Shown here: piece after piece, positions 18,763 to 28,617 of the stretch
How the letters are laid out: each line of letters begins with the position of its first letter
Numbering within the stretch: position 1 is the first letter of the stretch
NCBI GenBank assembly: GCA_016716385.1
Contig: JADJWL010000026.1
Span: 434,001 to 498,000 of the forward strand
Source of the DNA: Bryobacterales bacterium
GTDB lineage: Bacteria; Acidobacteriota; Terriglobia; Bryobacterales; Bryobacteraceae
Length of the DNA stretch: 64,000 nt
Direction of reading: 5' to 3'
Notes under the pieces: model-generated
Database searches by the model: none
What the model was told of the DNA's origin: nothing
Seen by the model: the letters and a program-made list of their open reading frames with translations, nothing else
Program-made: the position numbers and the translations under genes

Positions 18763-20673
18763 ATGGTGGAGCAAGAGCAGACTACGCAGCACGAATTCAA
18801 GGCGGAAGTCCGGCAGGTTCTGGATATTCTCATCCATTCCCTGTATTCGAACCGGGAGGTGTTTCTCCGCGAACTGATTTCGAACGCGTCCGACGCCCTG
18901 GAGAAACTACGTTTCGAAACCAGCCGCGGGGCGGCGGTGGCAAATCCGGACCTGCCGCTGGAAATCCACATCACCGCGGACAAAGACAAGAAGCTGCTGG
19001 TGATCGAAGACACCGGCTGCGGCATGTCGCGTGACGAAGTGGTCGAGAACATCGGCACGATCGCGCACTCCGGTTCCGCCGCGTTCCTCCGCGAGATCGG
19101 GGATCAGAAAGCGCAGGCTGAAGCGCTCATCGGCAAGTTCGGAGTGGGTTTCTACTCCGTCTTCATGGCCGCCTCGAAGGTGCGGCTCCTGACCAGATCC
19201 CACCGCCCGGAGGATCCGGCCGTGGAGTGGGTATCCGATGGCCTCGGCGCCTACCAGATCGGTCCGGCTCCGGAACGGCCTCGTGGGACGCGCATCGAGA
19301 TCGAACTGCGCGACTCGGCCATCGAGTTCGCCGAACCGTACCGGTTGAAATCAATTGTCCAGCGGCATTCCAACTTCGTCTCGTTTCCGATTTCCGTCAA
19401 TGGCGAGCACGCCAATACCGTCACGGCGCTCTGGCGGGAACCGAAAGCCTCGGTGAAGTCTGAACAATACACGGAGTTTTACAAGTTCCTGACGCATGAC
19501 TCCGAGGCCCCGCTCGAAACCCTGCACATCGATGTGGACGCTCCGGTGCAGTTCCGTGCCCTGCTCTTCGTTCCCCCGAAGGCTGACGAGATGCCCGGCC
19601 TGGCTCGCGAAGAGCGCGGTCTCGATCTGTATGTCCGCCGCGTTCTCATCCAACACAAGAACAAGGACCTTGTGCCCGAGTATCTGGGCTTTCTTCGCGG
19701 CGTTGTCGACAGCGAGGACCTGCCGCTCAACGTTTCCCGCGAAACGCTTCAGGAGAACCTCGCCGTCACGAAGATGGCGTCGACCATCGTGAAACAGGTG
19801 CTCGGTCACCTGCAGAAGGCGGCCAAGGATTCCCCCGAACGCTACGCCACCTTCTGGCGGGAGCACGGCCGCGAGTTCAAGCTCGGATACACCGACTACG
19901 CCAACCGCGAGAAATTCGCCGGGTTGCTGCGGTTCCATTCGAGCCGCGAGGGTGGCGACGAGACCCTTGTTTCTCTCGACGATTACGCAGCCAGCCTGCT
20001 GCCTGACCAGAAGGAGATCTACTACGCCGCCGGTCCCAGCCGCGCTGCTCTGGTGGCGAGTCCGCACCTGGAGGCCTTTCGTCAGCGGAAGGTCGAGGTG
20101 CTGTATCTGTATGAACCCGTCGATGAGTTCGCGCTGGAGGCCTTAGGGCGTTACAAAGAGTACGACCTGGTTCCTGTCGAGCGCGCAGATATGAAGTCAC
20201 TGGAGAAACTGGCGCCTGCCGCCGGCGAGACGGCTCCCCCGCTCAGTACGGAAGATGCCGAGGCCTTCGACGGCTTCCTCAGCCGGCTCCAGGAGATTCT
20301 CGGTGACCGCGTCGACAAGGTCCGTGTGTCAGAGCGGCTGGCCGAGAGTCCGTGCTGTCTGGTCAACCCCGACGGGGCGATGACTTCGTCCATGCAGAAG
20401 ATCCTGCAGATCCTGAACAAGGACAGCTCGATCCCGAAGAAGGTGCTGGAGGTCAACCGCGACCACCACCTGGTTCGCAACCTGCTCGGGATCTACCGGG
20501 CCGACCCCCGCGATCCGTACCTGGAACTGGTGGCCGAGCAACTCTTCGAATCAGCCCTGCTAATGGACGGCTACCTGCGCGACCCGCACGCGATGGTCGG
20601 GCGGGTCCAGAAGCTGATGGACCAGTCCAGTGACTGGTATCTTGCGCAGAAGAGGCAGTCCGGCAACGCCTAG
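18763..20673 (+). CDS. htpG: Molecular chaperone HtpG (bacterial Hsp90)
   Basis: 636 residues, normal length for bacterial Hsp90. The N-terminal GHKL ATPase domain shows SNREVFLRELISNASDALEKLR, EDTGCGMSRDEVVENIGTIAHSG and GKFGVGFYSVFMAA. The middle domain contains VRRVLIQHKNKDLVPEYLGFLRGVVDSEDLPLNVSRE, with the catalytic-loop Arg. The C-terminal dimerisation domain has SSMQKILQ and VNRDHHLVRNL. It begins at ATG 18763; a TACAAT hexamer at 18727-18732 is a plausible -10. There is no obvious functional link to its neighbours. Confidence 0.97.
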   Translation: MVEQEQTTQHEFKAEVRQVLDILIHSLYSNREVFLRELISNASDALEKLRFETSRGAAVANPDLPLEIHITADKDKKLLVIEDTGCGMSRDEVVENIGTIAHSGSAAFLREIGDQKAQAEALIGKFGVGFYSVFMAASKVRLLTRSHRPEDPAVEWVSDGLGAYQIGPAPERPRGTRIEIELRDSAIEFAEPYRLKSIVQRHSNFVSFPISVNGEHANTVTALWREPKASVKSEQYTEFYKFLTHDSEAPLETLHIDVDAPVQFRALLFVPPKADEMPGLAREERGLDLYVRRVLIQHKNKDLVPEYLGFLRGVVDSEDLPLNVSRETLQENLAVTKMASTIVKQVLGHLQKAAKDSPERYATFWREHGREFKLGYTDYANREKFAGLLRFHSSREGGDETLVSLDDYAASLLPDQKEIYYAAGPSRAALVASPHLEAFRQRKVEVLYLYEPVDEFALEALGRYKEYDLVPVERADMKSLEKLAPAAGETAPPLSTEDAEAFDGFLSRLQEILGDRVDKVRVSERLAESPCCLVNPDGAMTSSMQKILQILNKDSSIPKKVLEVNRDHHLVRNLLGIYRADPRDPYLELVAEQLFESALLMDGYLRDPHAMVGRVQKLMDQSSDWYLAQKRQSGNA

Positions 20674-20744
20674 TCCAACCACGGGCGTCAAAGAACCTTT
20701 CATCGCAACTCCGGGCACGTTCACCCGTTTTCCCGTGCGAGGCA

Positions 20745-20774
20745 CGCATATTGATAGCACGATATCAATATGCG
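20745..20774. promoter_or_regulatory. 12-bp perfect inverted repeat across the start codon of the TonB receptor gene
   Basis: Arms CGCATATTGATA (20745-20756) and TATCAATATGCG (20763-20774) are perfectly complementary with a 6-bp spacer. The ATG of the next gene (20770-20772) lies inside the right arm. Inner half-sites TTGATA/TATCAA resemble metalloregulator (Fur-type) half-sites and recur at the cbiM/fur intergenic region. It may act as an operator; as RNA it would also hide the start codon. Confidence 0.6.
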
Positions 20775-23073
20775 CTGTCCCGCCCTTGCTCCCGCCGTGC
20801 TCGCCGCGGTTCTCTTCGCGTTGCACTGCGCCGCCGCGACCATCTCCGGCCGCGTCCGGGACGGCAGCGGCGCCGCTGTGCCCGATGCGCTGGTCGAACT
20901 CAGCGGAGCCGTCCGGCGTGCCGTTCTCGCCGATGAAAGCGGCGCTTTCGTGTTCGATGGGTTGCCCGACGGCTCGTACCGGGCTCGTGTCGTCCGGGCC
21001 GGATTCTCCGAGTGGGAGAGGGTCGTGCAGACCGGCCAAGCCGTGGCGGTGGAACTCGTGCCCAGCCCGGTTGCCGCTTACGTGGAGACAGCCAGTAGGA
21101 TCCCCGAACTGGCGGTGCGCGTCCCGTTCCTCTTGAGCGGGGTCAACCGCGACGAAGTCGAAAAGGCCGGCGCGGTGACTCTTGAGGATGCGCTCCGCAG
21201 TGTGCCAGGGCTTCAGCACGGCACCCAGGGAAACGCCTTTACACGTGTCGCCACCCGCGGGCTGCGGGACACGGCCGACACGCTGGTCGTCATGGACGGT
21301 GTGCCGCTGCGCCAGTTGAACGGCAGCGCCGACCTGACGATGGTGCCGGTACAGAGCGTTCAGGAAGTGGAGTTTGTCAAGGGACCTGCTTCGGCGGCGT
21401 ACGGCCGGAGCGCCGTGGGCGGCGTCATGCAGTTCTTCACGACTCCGCCGGCGCGCAGGGGCCGGTCCGGGGACATCGGCTTCGGCCTCGCCAGTTTCGG
21501 GCATCGGGAAACGATGGGTTCCGCCAGCCTGCCCTGGCGGTCCGGCCGCCTCGCCGCCTCTGGGCAGTTGCAGGGCGCTGACGGCTTCCAGGAAGGCGTC
21601 GGCCGCGACATGGGCGCGATGACGCTGATGGCGGAACAGACCGTTGCGCAACGGGTCAACCTGAGGCTGCACTATTTCCTCAGTGATGTAGAAGCGACCC
21701 GCGGGTCAATCGTTCCGCTGGTGGATGGGCGCCCGGCGTTCGGTGTCCGGCGCGAGGACAGCTTCGGCATTCCCGATGCCCGCTTCGATGCGCGCCTGCA
21801 CTCACTGACCGGGCGGGCGGATGCCAGTTTGAGCCGCGACGTGATCCTCACGCACTCCACGAACTTCAATCGCTACGACCGGTTCTTCACCGGTGGTATT
21901 ACGATTCTGCCGCCGCCGACGGTGGCCACCAAAGGCTACTTCGAGAACGCCGCGGTCCAGGATACCTGGATCAGTGACACGATGCTCAACTGGCGCGTCA
22001 GCGGCGACCAGCTTCGGAGCACGTTCCTCGGCGGATTCACCCACGAATCGGGCGGCCAGGACCAGAACTCACCGAACTTCACCAACGCCCCGACCTTCCG
22101 CGGACCCGACTGGACCACGCCGGTCCCCGGACCGAATGCGGCGAACGATCCGCGCGGCATCCGAGGACCGGTCACGCACTCCAGGTTCGAGCAGGGGATC
22201 GCCAGCCTCTACCTGCAGGAGCGGCTCGAGTATGGTCCGTTCGGAACGACGCTCGGCCTGCGCTGGGATCGCTTTGACCAGTCGCTGCGCCGGTCCGACA
22301 CGGGGACGGTGGCCGCTCACGTTCGCTCTCGGGTGAGCCCGCGCGTGGGCGCTGACGCTGTCGTTCTGGACCGGGGAGGCGCGAGTCTGGTCTGGTTCGG
22401 CAATTGGGTTGAGGGGTTCCGCCCGCAGTTCCCAGCGCTCAGCCAACAGGGTGGCCTGATCGTTCCGCAACTCCTGCGGCCCGAGGTGACGCGGAGTCTG
22501 GAAAGCGGGCTCCGGGTCCGCTCCGGCCGCTGGTTCGGGCAGGCTAGTTACTTCGACATGAAGAAGACCGACGGGCAGCGGTCCTTCCGTTCCGGTCCCG
22601 AGACCTTTGTCTTCGTCAATGCCACGACCCGCGTCAACGGCTTGGAGGCAGAACTGCGGTCCAGGATCGGCGCCCACACGGCGTGGGCTCACTATGCGCA
22701 CCACAACGCACGGCATATCGAGTTCCGGCCCACTCTGGCGGCCGACTTCTCGGGCTTCCGTCTGCGCATGGCGCCGAATCACATTGCCGGCGCGGGAGCC
22801 ATGGTGCAGATCCTGCGCAACGTCACCTGGTCGCCCGCCATCAACTTCGTCGGCGCCCGCCCGTTGCGGGACAACATTCTGAACCCGCAGATCCTGCCCT
22901 CTTACACGCTGCTCTCCTCGGCGGTCAGCGTCGACCTGAAGCAAGTACGGTTCGTTTTTGCGGCGACTAATCTCACCGACGTCTACTACATAGCCGACGA
23001 TTTCTCGGCCCAGAACGCAGGCAACCCGGGTATGCCGCGACGCGTTTCGCTGCAGGTCCGGTATCGCTGGTAA
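20770..23073 (+). CDS. TonB-dependent receptor, metallophore/siderophore-receptor-like
   Basis: 767 residues. A signal peptide (MRCPALAPAVLAAVLFALHCAAA) is followed by a CarboxypepD_reg-like domain (ISGRVRDGSGAAVPDALVELSG). The plug contains VTLEDALRSVPGLQHG, VATRGLRDTADTLVVMDGVPL and VEFVKGPASAAYGRSAVGGVM. A 22-strand-type barrel follows, ending in VSLQVRYRW with a C-terminal aromatic, as expected for BamA-dependent insertion. The compact size and plug are those of transition-metal-chelate receptors rather than Oar-type receptors. The next gene encodes a PepSY-helix inner-membrane protein, a common partner of siderophore receptors. The start codon sits inside a 12-bp palindrome, suggesting metal-responsive control. 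Confidence 0.88.
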   Translation: MRCPALAPAVLAAVLFALHCAAATISGRVRDGSGAAVPDALVELSGAVRRAVLADESGAFVFDGLPDGSYRARVVRAGFSEWERVVQTGQAVAVELVPSPVAAYVETASRIPELAVRVPFLLSGVNRDEVEKAGAVTLEDALRSVPGLQHGTQGNAFTRVATRGLRDTADTLVVMDGVPLRQLNGSADLTMVPVQSVQEVEFVKGPASAAYGRSAVGGVMQFFTTPPARRGRSGDIGFGLASFGHRETMGSASLPWRSGRLAASGQLQGADGFQEGVGRDMGAMTLMAEQTVAQRVNLRLHYFLSDVEATRGSIVPLVDGRPAFGVRREDSFGIPDARFDARLHSLTGRADASLSRDVILTHSTNFNRYDRFFTGGITILPPPTVATKGYFENAAVQDTWISDTMLNWRVSGDQLRSTFLGGFTHESGGQDQNSPNFTNAPTFRGPDWTTPVPGPNAANDPRGIRGPVTHSRFEQGIASLYLQERLEYGPFGTTLGLRWDRFDQSLRRSDTGTVAAHVRSRVSPRVGADAVVLDRGGASLVWFGNWVEGFRPQFPALSQQGGLIVPQLLRPEVTRSLESGLRVRSGRWFGQASYFDMKKTDGQRSFRSGPETFVFVNATTRVNGLEAELRSRIGAHTAWAHYAHHNARHIEFRPTLAADFSGFRLRMAPNHIAGAGAMVQILRNVTWSPAINFVGARPLRDNILNPQILPSYTLLSSAVSVDLKQVRFVFAATNLTDVYYIADDFSAQNAGNPGMPRRVSLQVRYRW

Positions 23074-23079
23074 AGGACC

Positions 23080-24270
23080 ATGGCAACACCTCGATCGCCG
23101 TGGCGCTGGCGCAATGTGCTCTACCAGGCGCACCTCTGGCTCGGCCTGGGAATCGGCTTGTACCTGGTGATGCTCGGGATCACGGGCAGCCTGCTGGTGT
23201 TTGGCCGGGAAATCGACCGCTCGCTCAATCCTCACTTGTGGCGGGTCGATGCGCGGGGGGAGCGAAAGCCGCTCTCTGAAATCCTCGCCGCCTTTGACCA
23301 GCGGTATCCCGGCGCGTCGTACTCCTATGTCAACTATCCTTTCACGCCGGACGGCCCGTTCGTCATCCGCATCGGACCGGCCAGCGCAGGGCAGACCGAT
23401 GTTCACATCGATCCGTATAGCGCGGCGATCCTCGGCGAGCGCACGCGCATCAGCTCGTTCTACGGCTTTCTCTGCTACCTGCACTTCTACCTCCTCGCAG
23501 GCAGAGCGGGATGGACCGCAAACGGGTATGGCGCGATGCTGACCCTGATCCTGCTCACCACCGGCGTGTGGCTCTGGTGGCCCGGCCGCAAGGCGGGATC
23601 CAAAGTGTGGAAGGGGCGCTTCTCGGTCAAAGCAGGGGCGGGCCGTCCCCGGCTGCTCTACGACCTGCACAACGCAGCCGGCGTCTATCCGCTGATCTTC
23701 TCCGTCATTTTCGCTCTGACGGCGATGGAGTTCGCATTCCCTGACACTTCGAAGAAGGTGGTCTACGCACTCACCGGGACACCGGCCGCGGAACCCGTCC
23801 GGGTCGCCGTTCCCGCTGGCGCCACGCCGTTGCCCTTGGACCGGCTGGTCGCCTCGGCGGACTCCGCTCTTCCGGGACGGATCCGCCGCGTGAGCCTTCC
23901 GTCAGAGCCAGGCCGGCCCTTGCTGGTCCGCAAGGAGTGGGACGACTGGAACGTCACCCGCAACCACGCCAACATCGCGGTCGATCCGTACTCCGGGCAG
24001 GTCCTGGCGGTCCAGGACACGCGCGAGGCGGCGGCCGGTGCCAAACTGATTCAGTGGTGTATCCCCTTGCACTTCGGCCTCTGGGGCGGGCTTGCGACGC
24101 GCGTGCTCTACGTCCTTCTGGGCATGGTCCCGGTTGTGGCGTTCGTCACAGGGTTCTGGCACTGGCGTCTGCGGAGACGCCGCGAGGCGACGATTGCAGT
24201 GCGGAAACCTGGGTCGGAGGCCGGTGCTCGAACCCAAATTGCGCCAGCCGCCATGCCTCGTAGCGGCTGA
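23080..24270 (+). CDS. PepSY-associated TM helix protein
   Basis: 396 residues, starting 6 bp after the receptor stop. Membrane segments are near residues 17-42 (HLWLGLGIGLYLVMLGITGSLLVF), 140-165 (the GYGAMLTLILLTTGVWLWW region), 198-215 and 345-365 (LLGMVPVVAFVTGFW). Large periplasmic loops contain DPYSAAILGERT and DPYSGQVLAVQDTREA PepSY units. Histidines in the helices (HLW, LHFYLL, DLHNAAG, LHFGLWGG) match PepSY_TM proteins, which in siderophore systems reduce or process ferric complexes. It is probably an inner-membrane partner of the receptor. The last 125 bp overlap a convergent gene, so the C-terminal tail is uncertain. Confidence 0.85.
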   Translation: MATPRSPWRWRNVLYQAHLWLGLGIGLYLVMLGITGSLLVFGREIDRSLNPHLWRVDARGERKPLSEILAAFDQRYPGASYSYVNYPFTPDGPFVIRIGPASAGQTDVHIDPYSAAILGERTRISSFYGFLCYLHFYLLAGRAGWTANGYGAMLTLILLTTGVWLWWPGRKAGSKVWKGRFSVKAGAGRPRLLYDLHNAAGVYPLIFSVIFALTAMEFAFPDTSKKVVYALTGTPAAEPVRVAVPAGATPLPLDRLVASADSALPGRIRRVSLPSEPGRPLLVRKEWDDWNVTRNHANIAVDPYSGQVLAVQDTREAAAGAKLIQWCIPLHFGLWGGLATRVLYVLLGMVPVVAFVTGFWHWRLRRRREATIAVRKPGSEAGARTQIAPAAMPRSG

Positions 24271-24637
24271 TCCACTCGATCGCTCTCTTCGTCAGGTAGA
24301 GCGGGGCTGGCGCCGTCCGGGAGGCGCGCCGCAGCACGGCCTCCCGCGTCCACGCGCCGTCGGGTAACCCGGCCTCCGGACAGTAGAGCGCTGCCGCTTC
24401 CTGGCGGTCGAGGCAGACGGCGCCGCGCCCGCAGCGCGAGTAGAGGAAACCAAAATCCCACAGCGCTACCGCCGCCCGGGCCGAGATCCGGAACTCGTAG
24501 CGCGCACTGCCCGCCGCGGCCGAAGGCGGCGGGACGCGGACGAAGCCGTAGGCAACCAGGAGGTCGCCCTGGGGATGCCGGCGATCCTGATCCCACGCCG
24601 CGAACTGCACGGGTAGCAGCCGGCTCCATTCCTGCAT
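24146..24637 (-). CDS. Hypothetical protein, last gene of the cbi/cobW cluster
   Basis: 163 residues from ATG 24637, one base after the preceding stop; an ATG at 24676 would add 13 residues overlapping the upstream gene. I do not recognise the family. The protein looks globular and cytoplasmic (YEFRISARAAVALWDFGFLYSR; LTKRAIEWISRYEAWRLAQFGFEHR), with three cysteines in the central part and no signal peptide. The tight packing with the gene upstream implies co-transcription with the metal-transport cluster. Its 3' 125 bp lie antisense to the end of the PepSY gene, so the C-terminus is less certain than the rest. Confidence 0.5.
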   Translation of the reverse strand: MQEWSRLLPVQFAAWDQDRRHPQGDLLVAYGFVRVPPPSAAAGSARYEFRISARAAVALWDFGFLYSRCGRGAVCLDRQEAAALYCPEAGLPDGAWTREAVLRRASRTAPAPLYLTKRAIEWISRYEAWRLAQFGFEHRPPTQVSALQSSPRGVSADASARTL

Positions 24638-24638
24638 G

Positions 24639-24899
24639 CTAGGGTCCGAAGGTGATGCCGGCAATGTCGTTGGCATCGATCTCCTGCACCGCCTTGTGCA
24701 GCTTGGCCTGACGCCTGTCCCCGCAGCCTTCCAGGACGGCGATGATGGTTTCGAGCGGAGGGCAGCCCGGCTCGGAGCAACGTACTTCGGACACCATCAC
24801 GACAGCATCCGGACCAAGGTCGAACTGTGTGGCAACCCACTCCTTGATCCGGGATATCCGCTCGACGCCGGCACTTTGCCGGGAGCGGAACAAGTCCAT
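24639..24899 (-). CDS. Conserved small protein with a CSEPGCPPLE motif
   Basis: 86 residues from ATG 24899 (MDLFRSRQSAGVERISRIKEW); the open frame further upstream is antisense to the WD40 gene's own coding frame. An amphipathic N-terminal helix (ISRIKEWVATQFDLG) is followed by VVMVSEVRCSEPGCPPLETIIAVLE and LHKAVQEIDANDI. The two cysteines in C-x4-C, with adjacent acidic residues, could bind a metal. I know similar small proteins only as uncharacterised. It starts 17 bp after the WD40 gene and is followed by one base and the next gene. Confidence 0.65.
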   Translation of the reverse strand: MDLFRSRQSAGVERISRIKEWVATQFDLGPDAVVMVSEVRCSEPGCPPLETIIAVLEGCGDRRQAKLHKAVQEIDANDIAGITFGP

Positions 24900-24916
24900 A
24901 CCAGTCTCCGTGAGCT

Positions 24917-25947
24917 CTAGGGTTCGTCCGGCTGCAGCACGCGAACGACACCGCGGGACGACGAGACAGCCAGGTCCCGGTCGTTCGGCGCCCAGTGAAC
25001 CTGCGTGACCTCGCCATCGAGAGTCGTCTTCGCCAGCAGCTTTTCCTTCTTGAGGTTCCAGACGCAGACGTTTCCCTCTTTGCCGCCCGAGGCCAGCAGG
25101 GAACCGCGATGCTGAAACGCCAGGGTGCTGACCGGGAGCGCGTGCCCGTCCAACTGGATGGGCCGTGTGCCCGCCGGACCCTTCCCTGAGCAGTCCCACA
25201 CGATCACGACGGCGCTGCCGCCGGTTGCCAGGAATCGGCTGGTCGGGTCCCAAGCCAGCTCACGCACCTTTACCGGGTAGCCCGACATCTCGAGATCGCG
25301 CCCGGTCTTGCGGTACCAGAAGTGGACGCTCGAGTCCTGGTTTCCGGTGGCGATGTAGTTCGCATCCGGACTCCAGGCCAGCCGCAGGATCGATCCTTTC
25401 CATTGGAACTTCTTCAACGGCTCGGCCGTGTCGGCGCGAAAGGTTGCGACCTGTCCGTAGCAGCTGGAAGTGAAGTACCGCTCGCCGGGCTGCCACTGGA
25501 CATCTGAAATGGTGCTCGGGTGGTCGGGATAGCTTTGCAACAACTGGCCGGCCGAGTTCCACAGCCGGAGTTTGCGCCCGGCTGCCGACACTAGCAGGTC
25601 GGTATCCACGGCGTATGCCACGCGTTCCACCCAAGCCGCGCCCGCTTCTGCTTCTTTGGGCGCGGCGCCGGTGACGATGTCCCAGATCCGCAGGTATCCG
25701 TCCTGGCCGCCGCTTGCCAGATGCGACGAGTCGTGCCTCCAGGAGATTGTGAACGTGCCGCCGGCGTGCCCGGGGAGCCTTGCGTGAAGAACGCCGGTGG
25801 CGGCCTCGTAGACTGCGATTGGCCCACCAACCGCGGCCGCGGCCAGCCACCGGCCGTCTGGAGAGTAGGCCAGGTCGATGACGTGGTCGTCCAGATCCGC
25901 CTGCCAGGCGATTCGCGGGCTTCGTACGGCGGCGGGTGCGAAGCCCC

Positions 25948-25960
<13 letters not shown>
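24917..25960 (-). CDS. WD40-repeat protein of the cbi/cobW cluster
   Basis: 347 residues from ATG 25960 (MPRLGGFAPAAVRSPRIAW), overlapping the cobW 3' end by 13 bp. About seven WD-type blades are visible: IDLAYSPDGRWLAAAAVGG, ISWRHDSSHLASGGQDGYLRIWD, VERVAYAVDTDLLVSAAGRKLRLWN, VQWQPGERYFTSSCYG, LAWSPDANYIATGNQDSSVHFW, LAWDPTSRFLATGGSAVVIVWD and LAFQHRGSLLASGGKEGNVCVWN, with one more partial blade closing the ring. There is no signal peptide or membrane segment. A propeller overlapping a CobW gene suggests a scaffold for the metallochaperone or its client; this is inference from position. Confidence 0.85.
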
Positions 25961-27297
<1,337 letters not shown>

Positions 27298-27325
27298 AGC
27301 GCAATCTCCTCTGGTTCAGTTCTGT

Positions 27326-27757
27326 CTATGCCGCATCCTCGTTGGAGCAGCACGAATCCTCGTCAAAATCGTTCTCGTAATACTGGCGTTCATGAAAGCG
27401 CTCCATCCGGAAGCGCGCCAGGGAGGCGGGCAGAGGAACGAGACCGCCGGCCTGGTCGCAGGCCGAGGCCCAGTCGGCCAGCGCGGCGTAGTGCTCCCTG
27501 TGTTCGAGACCGCCAAGCCAGACGGGCCGGTCGCCCATCATGACCAGGACCACATTGGTGGCATCGCACGGGCCGAGGCAGCCGCTGATCGTCAGGTGCA
27601 CTTTCTTCGGCAACAGCCGCCGGCGCCACTCCTGCTTCAGCCAGTCCACGGGAACTTCCGGGTGGCCCTTGTCCGTGCGCCCGCAGCAGCAACCAACGCA
27701 GACCAGGACTTGGGCGAACGTCTTTCGTGTGGTGGCCACTTCCGTGTTCCGGCTCAT
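27326..27757 (-). CDS. [2Fe-2S] thioredoxin-like ferredoxin (COG3411-like)
   Basis: 143 residues. The N-terminal strand VLVCVGCCCGRTDKG and the later SGCLGPCDATNVVLVM give the cysteine arrangement (Cys20, a cluster at 23-25, Cys60, Cys64) of small thioredoxin-fold [2Fe-2S] proteins. An acidic C-terminal tail carries another Cys pair (DEDSCCSNEDAA). It overlaps cbiO by 4 bp (ATGA), so translation is probably coupled. Such proteins recur in cobalt/cobalamin gene clusters. It may provide electrons or bind metal for the transporter or the CobW protein; the role is inferred from context only. Confidence 0.75.
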   Translation of the reverse strand: MSRNTEVATTRKTFAQVLVCVGCCCGRTDKGHPEVPVDWLKQEWRRRLLPKKVHLTISGCLGPCDATNVVLVMMGDRPVWLGGLEHREHYAALADWASACDQAGGLVPLPASLARFRMERFHERQYYENDFDEDSCCSNEDAA

Positions 27758-28617
27758 CGCAGGACCTCCTGTTTCGGCGCGAGAGAGGCTTCCAGCCAGT
27801 CCGCCAGATCAACTGCCGTGGTGACCGGTGCGTCCGGAGGCGGGAGGGCAAGACGATCCCGCAACTCCCTGGCGATGCGATAGAGCGAAGGCTGCCGCAA
27901 CCGAGCGCGCTCGCAGAGAGCCTCGTCCTGCAGGATTTCCTGTGGCGCGCCTTCCGCGATCGTCCGTCCGGATTCCAGGATCAGGATCCGGTCCGCCCAC
28001 TCCAGAGCCAGGTCGGTGTTGTGCGTCGCGATCACGATAGCCACCCCGGTGTTCCGCAGTACTTCGAGGCAGTCAATGAGTGCGAGTGCGCCGCCATGGT
28101 CCAGTCCCGCGGTCGGTTCGTCGAGCAGTAGGACCGCAGGCTCCATCGCCAGAATCCCGGCGATGGCCACACGCTTCTTCTCTCCGAGGCTCAATGTCGA
28201 GATCCTGCGCTCGCGAATCGAATCGAGATGCATAGCCCGCAGGACGCTCGCAGCTCTCTGTTCGGCCGCGGCGCTGGTGAGACCGGCGTTCAGCGGGCCG
28301 AACATGACATCGGCCTCGACTGTGTCGGCAAACAACTGGTCATTCGGATCCTGCAGCACGAGTCCGACGGATTCCCGCAAACGACGGCTGCCGGCAGCGT
28401 TGCGCGGGACCGGTTCTCCGCGCAGCCGCAACTCTCCCCCACAGGGCGCGTGCAGGCCAACGCAAATATGCAGCAAGGTCGATTTGCCCGCACCGTTGGC
28501 TCCGACGAGCGCGATCCGTTCGCCGGCAAAGATCCGCAGGCGCAGGCCGTCAATCGCCCAGTGGTGCGGGCCGTAGGCAAACTGCAAATCGCCGGTCTCA
28601 AGCAAGGCTACGGCCAT
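27754..28617 (-). CDS. cbiO: Cobalt/nickel ECF transporter ATPase CbiO
   Basis: 287 residues from ATG 28617, which overlaps cbiQ by 10 bp; the longer frame upstream is antisense to cbiQ coding. It is an ABC ATPase with Walker A GANGAGKS (39-46), Q-loop GLVLQDPNDQLF, signature LSLGEKKR, Walker B LLLDEPTAGLD and H-loop ATHN. The QDPNDQLF segment is typical of CbiO/EcfA ATPases. It powers the CbiMNQ membrane complex. The C-terminal roughly 50 residues (after GAPQEILQDEAL) are a family-typical tail with a short extension. Confidence 0.93.
   Translation of the reverse strand: MAVALLETGDLQFAYGPHHWAIDGLRLRIFAGERIALVGANGAGKSTLLHICVGLHAPCGGELRLRGEPVPRNAAGSRRLRESVGLVLQDPNDQLFADTVEADVMFGPLNAGLTSAAAEQRAASVLRAMHLDSIRERRISTLSLGEKKRVAIAGILAMEPAVLLLDEPTAGLDHGGALALIDCLEVLRNTGVAIVIATHNTDLALEWADRILILESGRTIAEGAPQEILQDEALCERARLRQPSLYRIARELRDRLALPPPDAPVTTAVDLADWLEASLAPKQEVLR

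Noticed and set aside
24639..25253. 204-codon version of the small CSEPGCPPLE protein
   Set aside because: The first 118 codons are in the wrong frame across the WD40 gene; ATG 24899 gives a sensible 86-residue protein.
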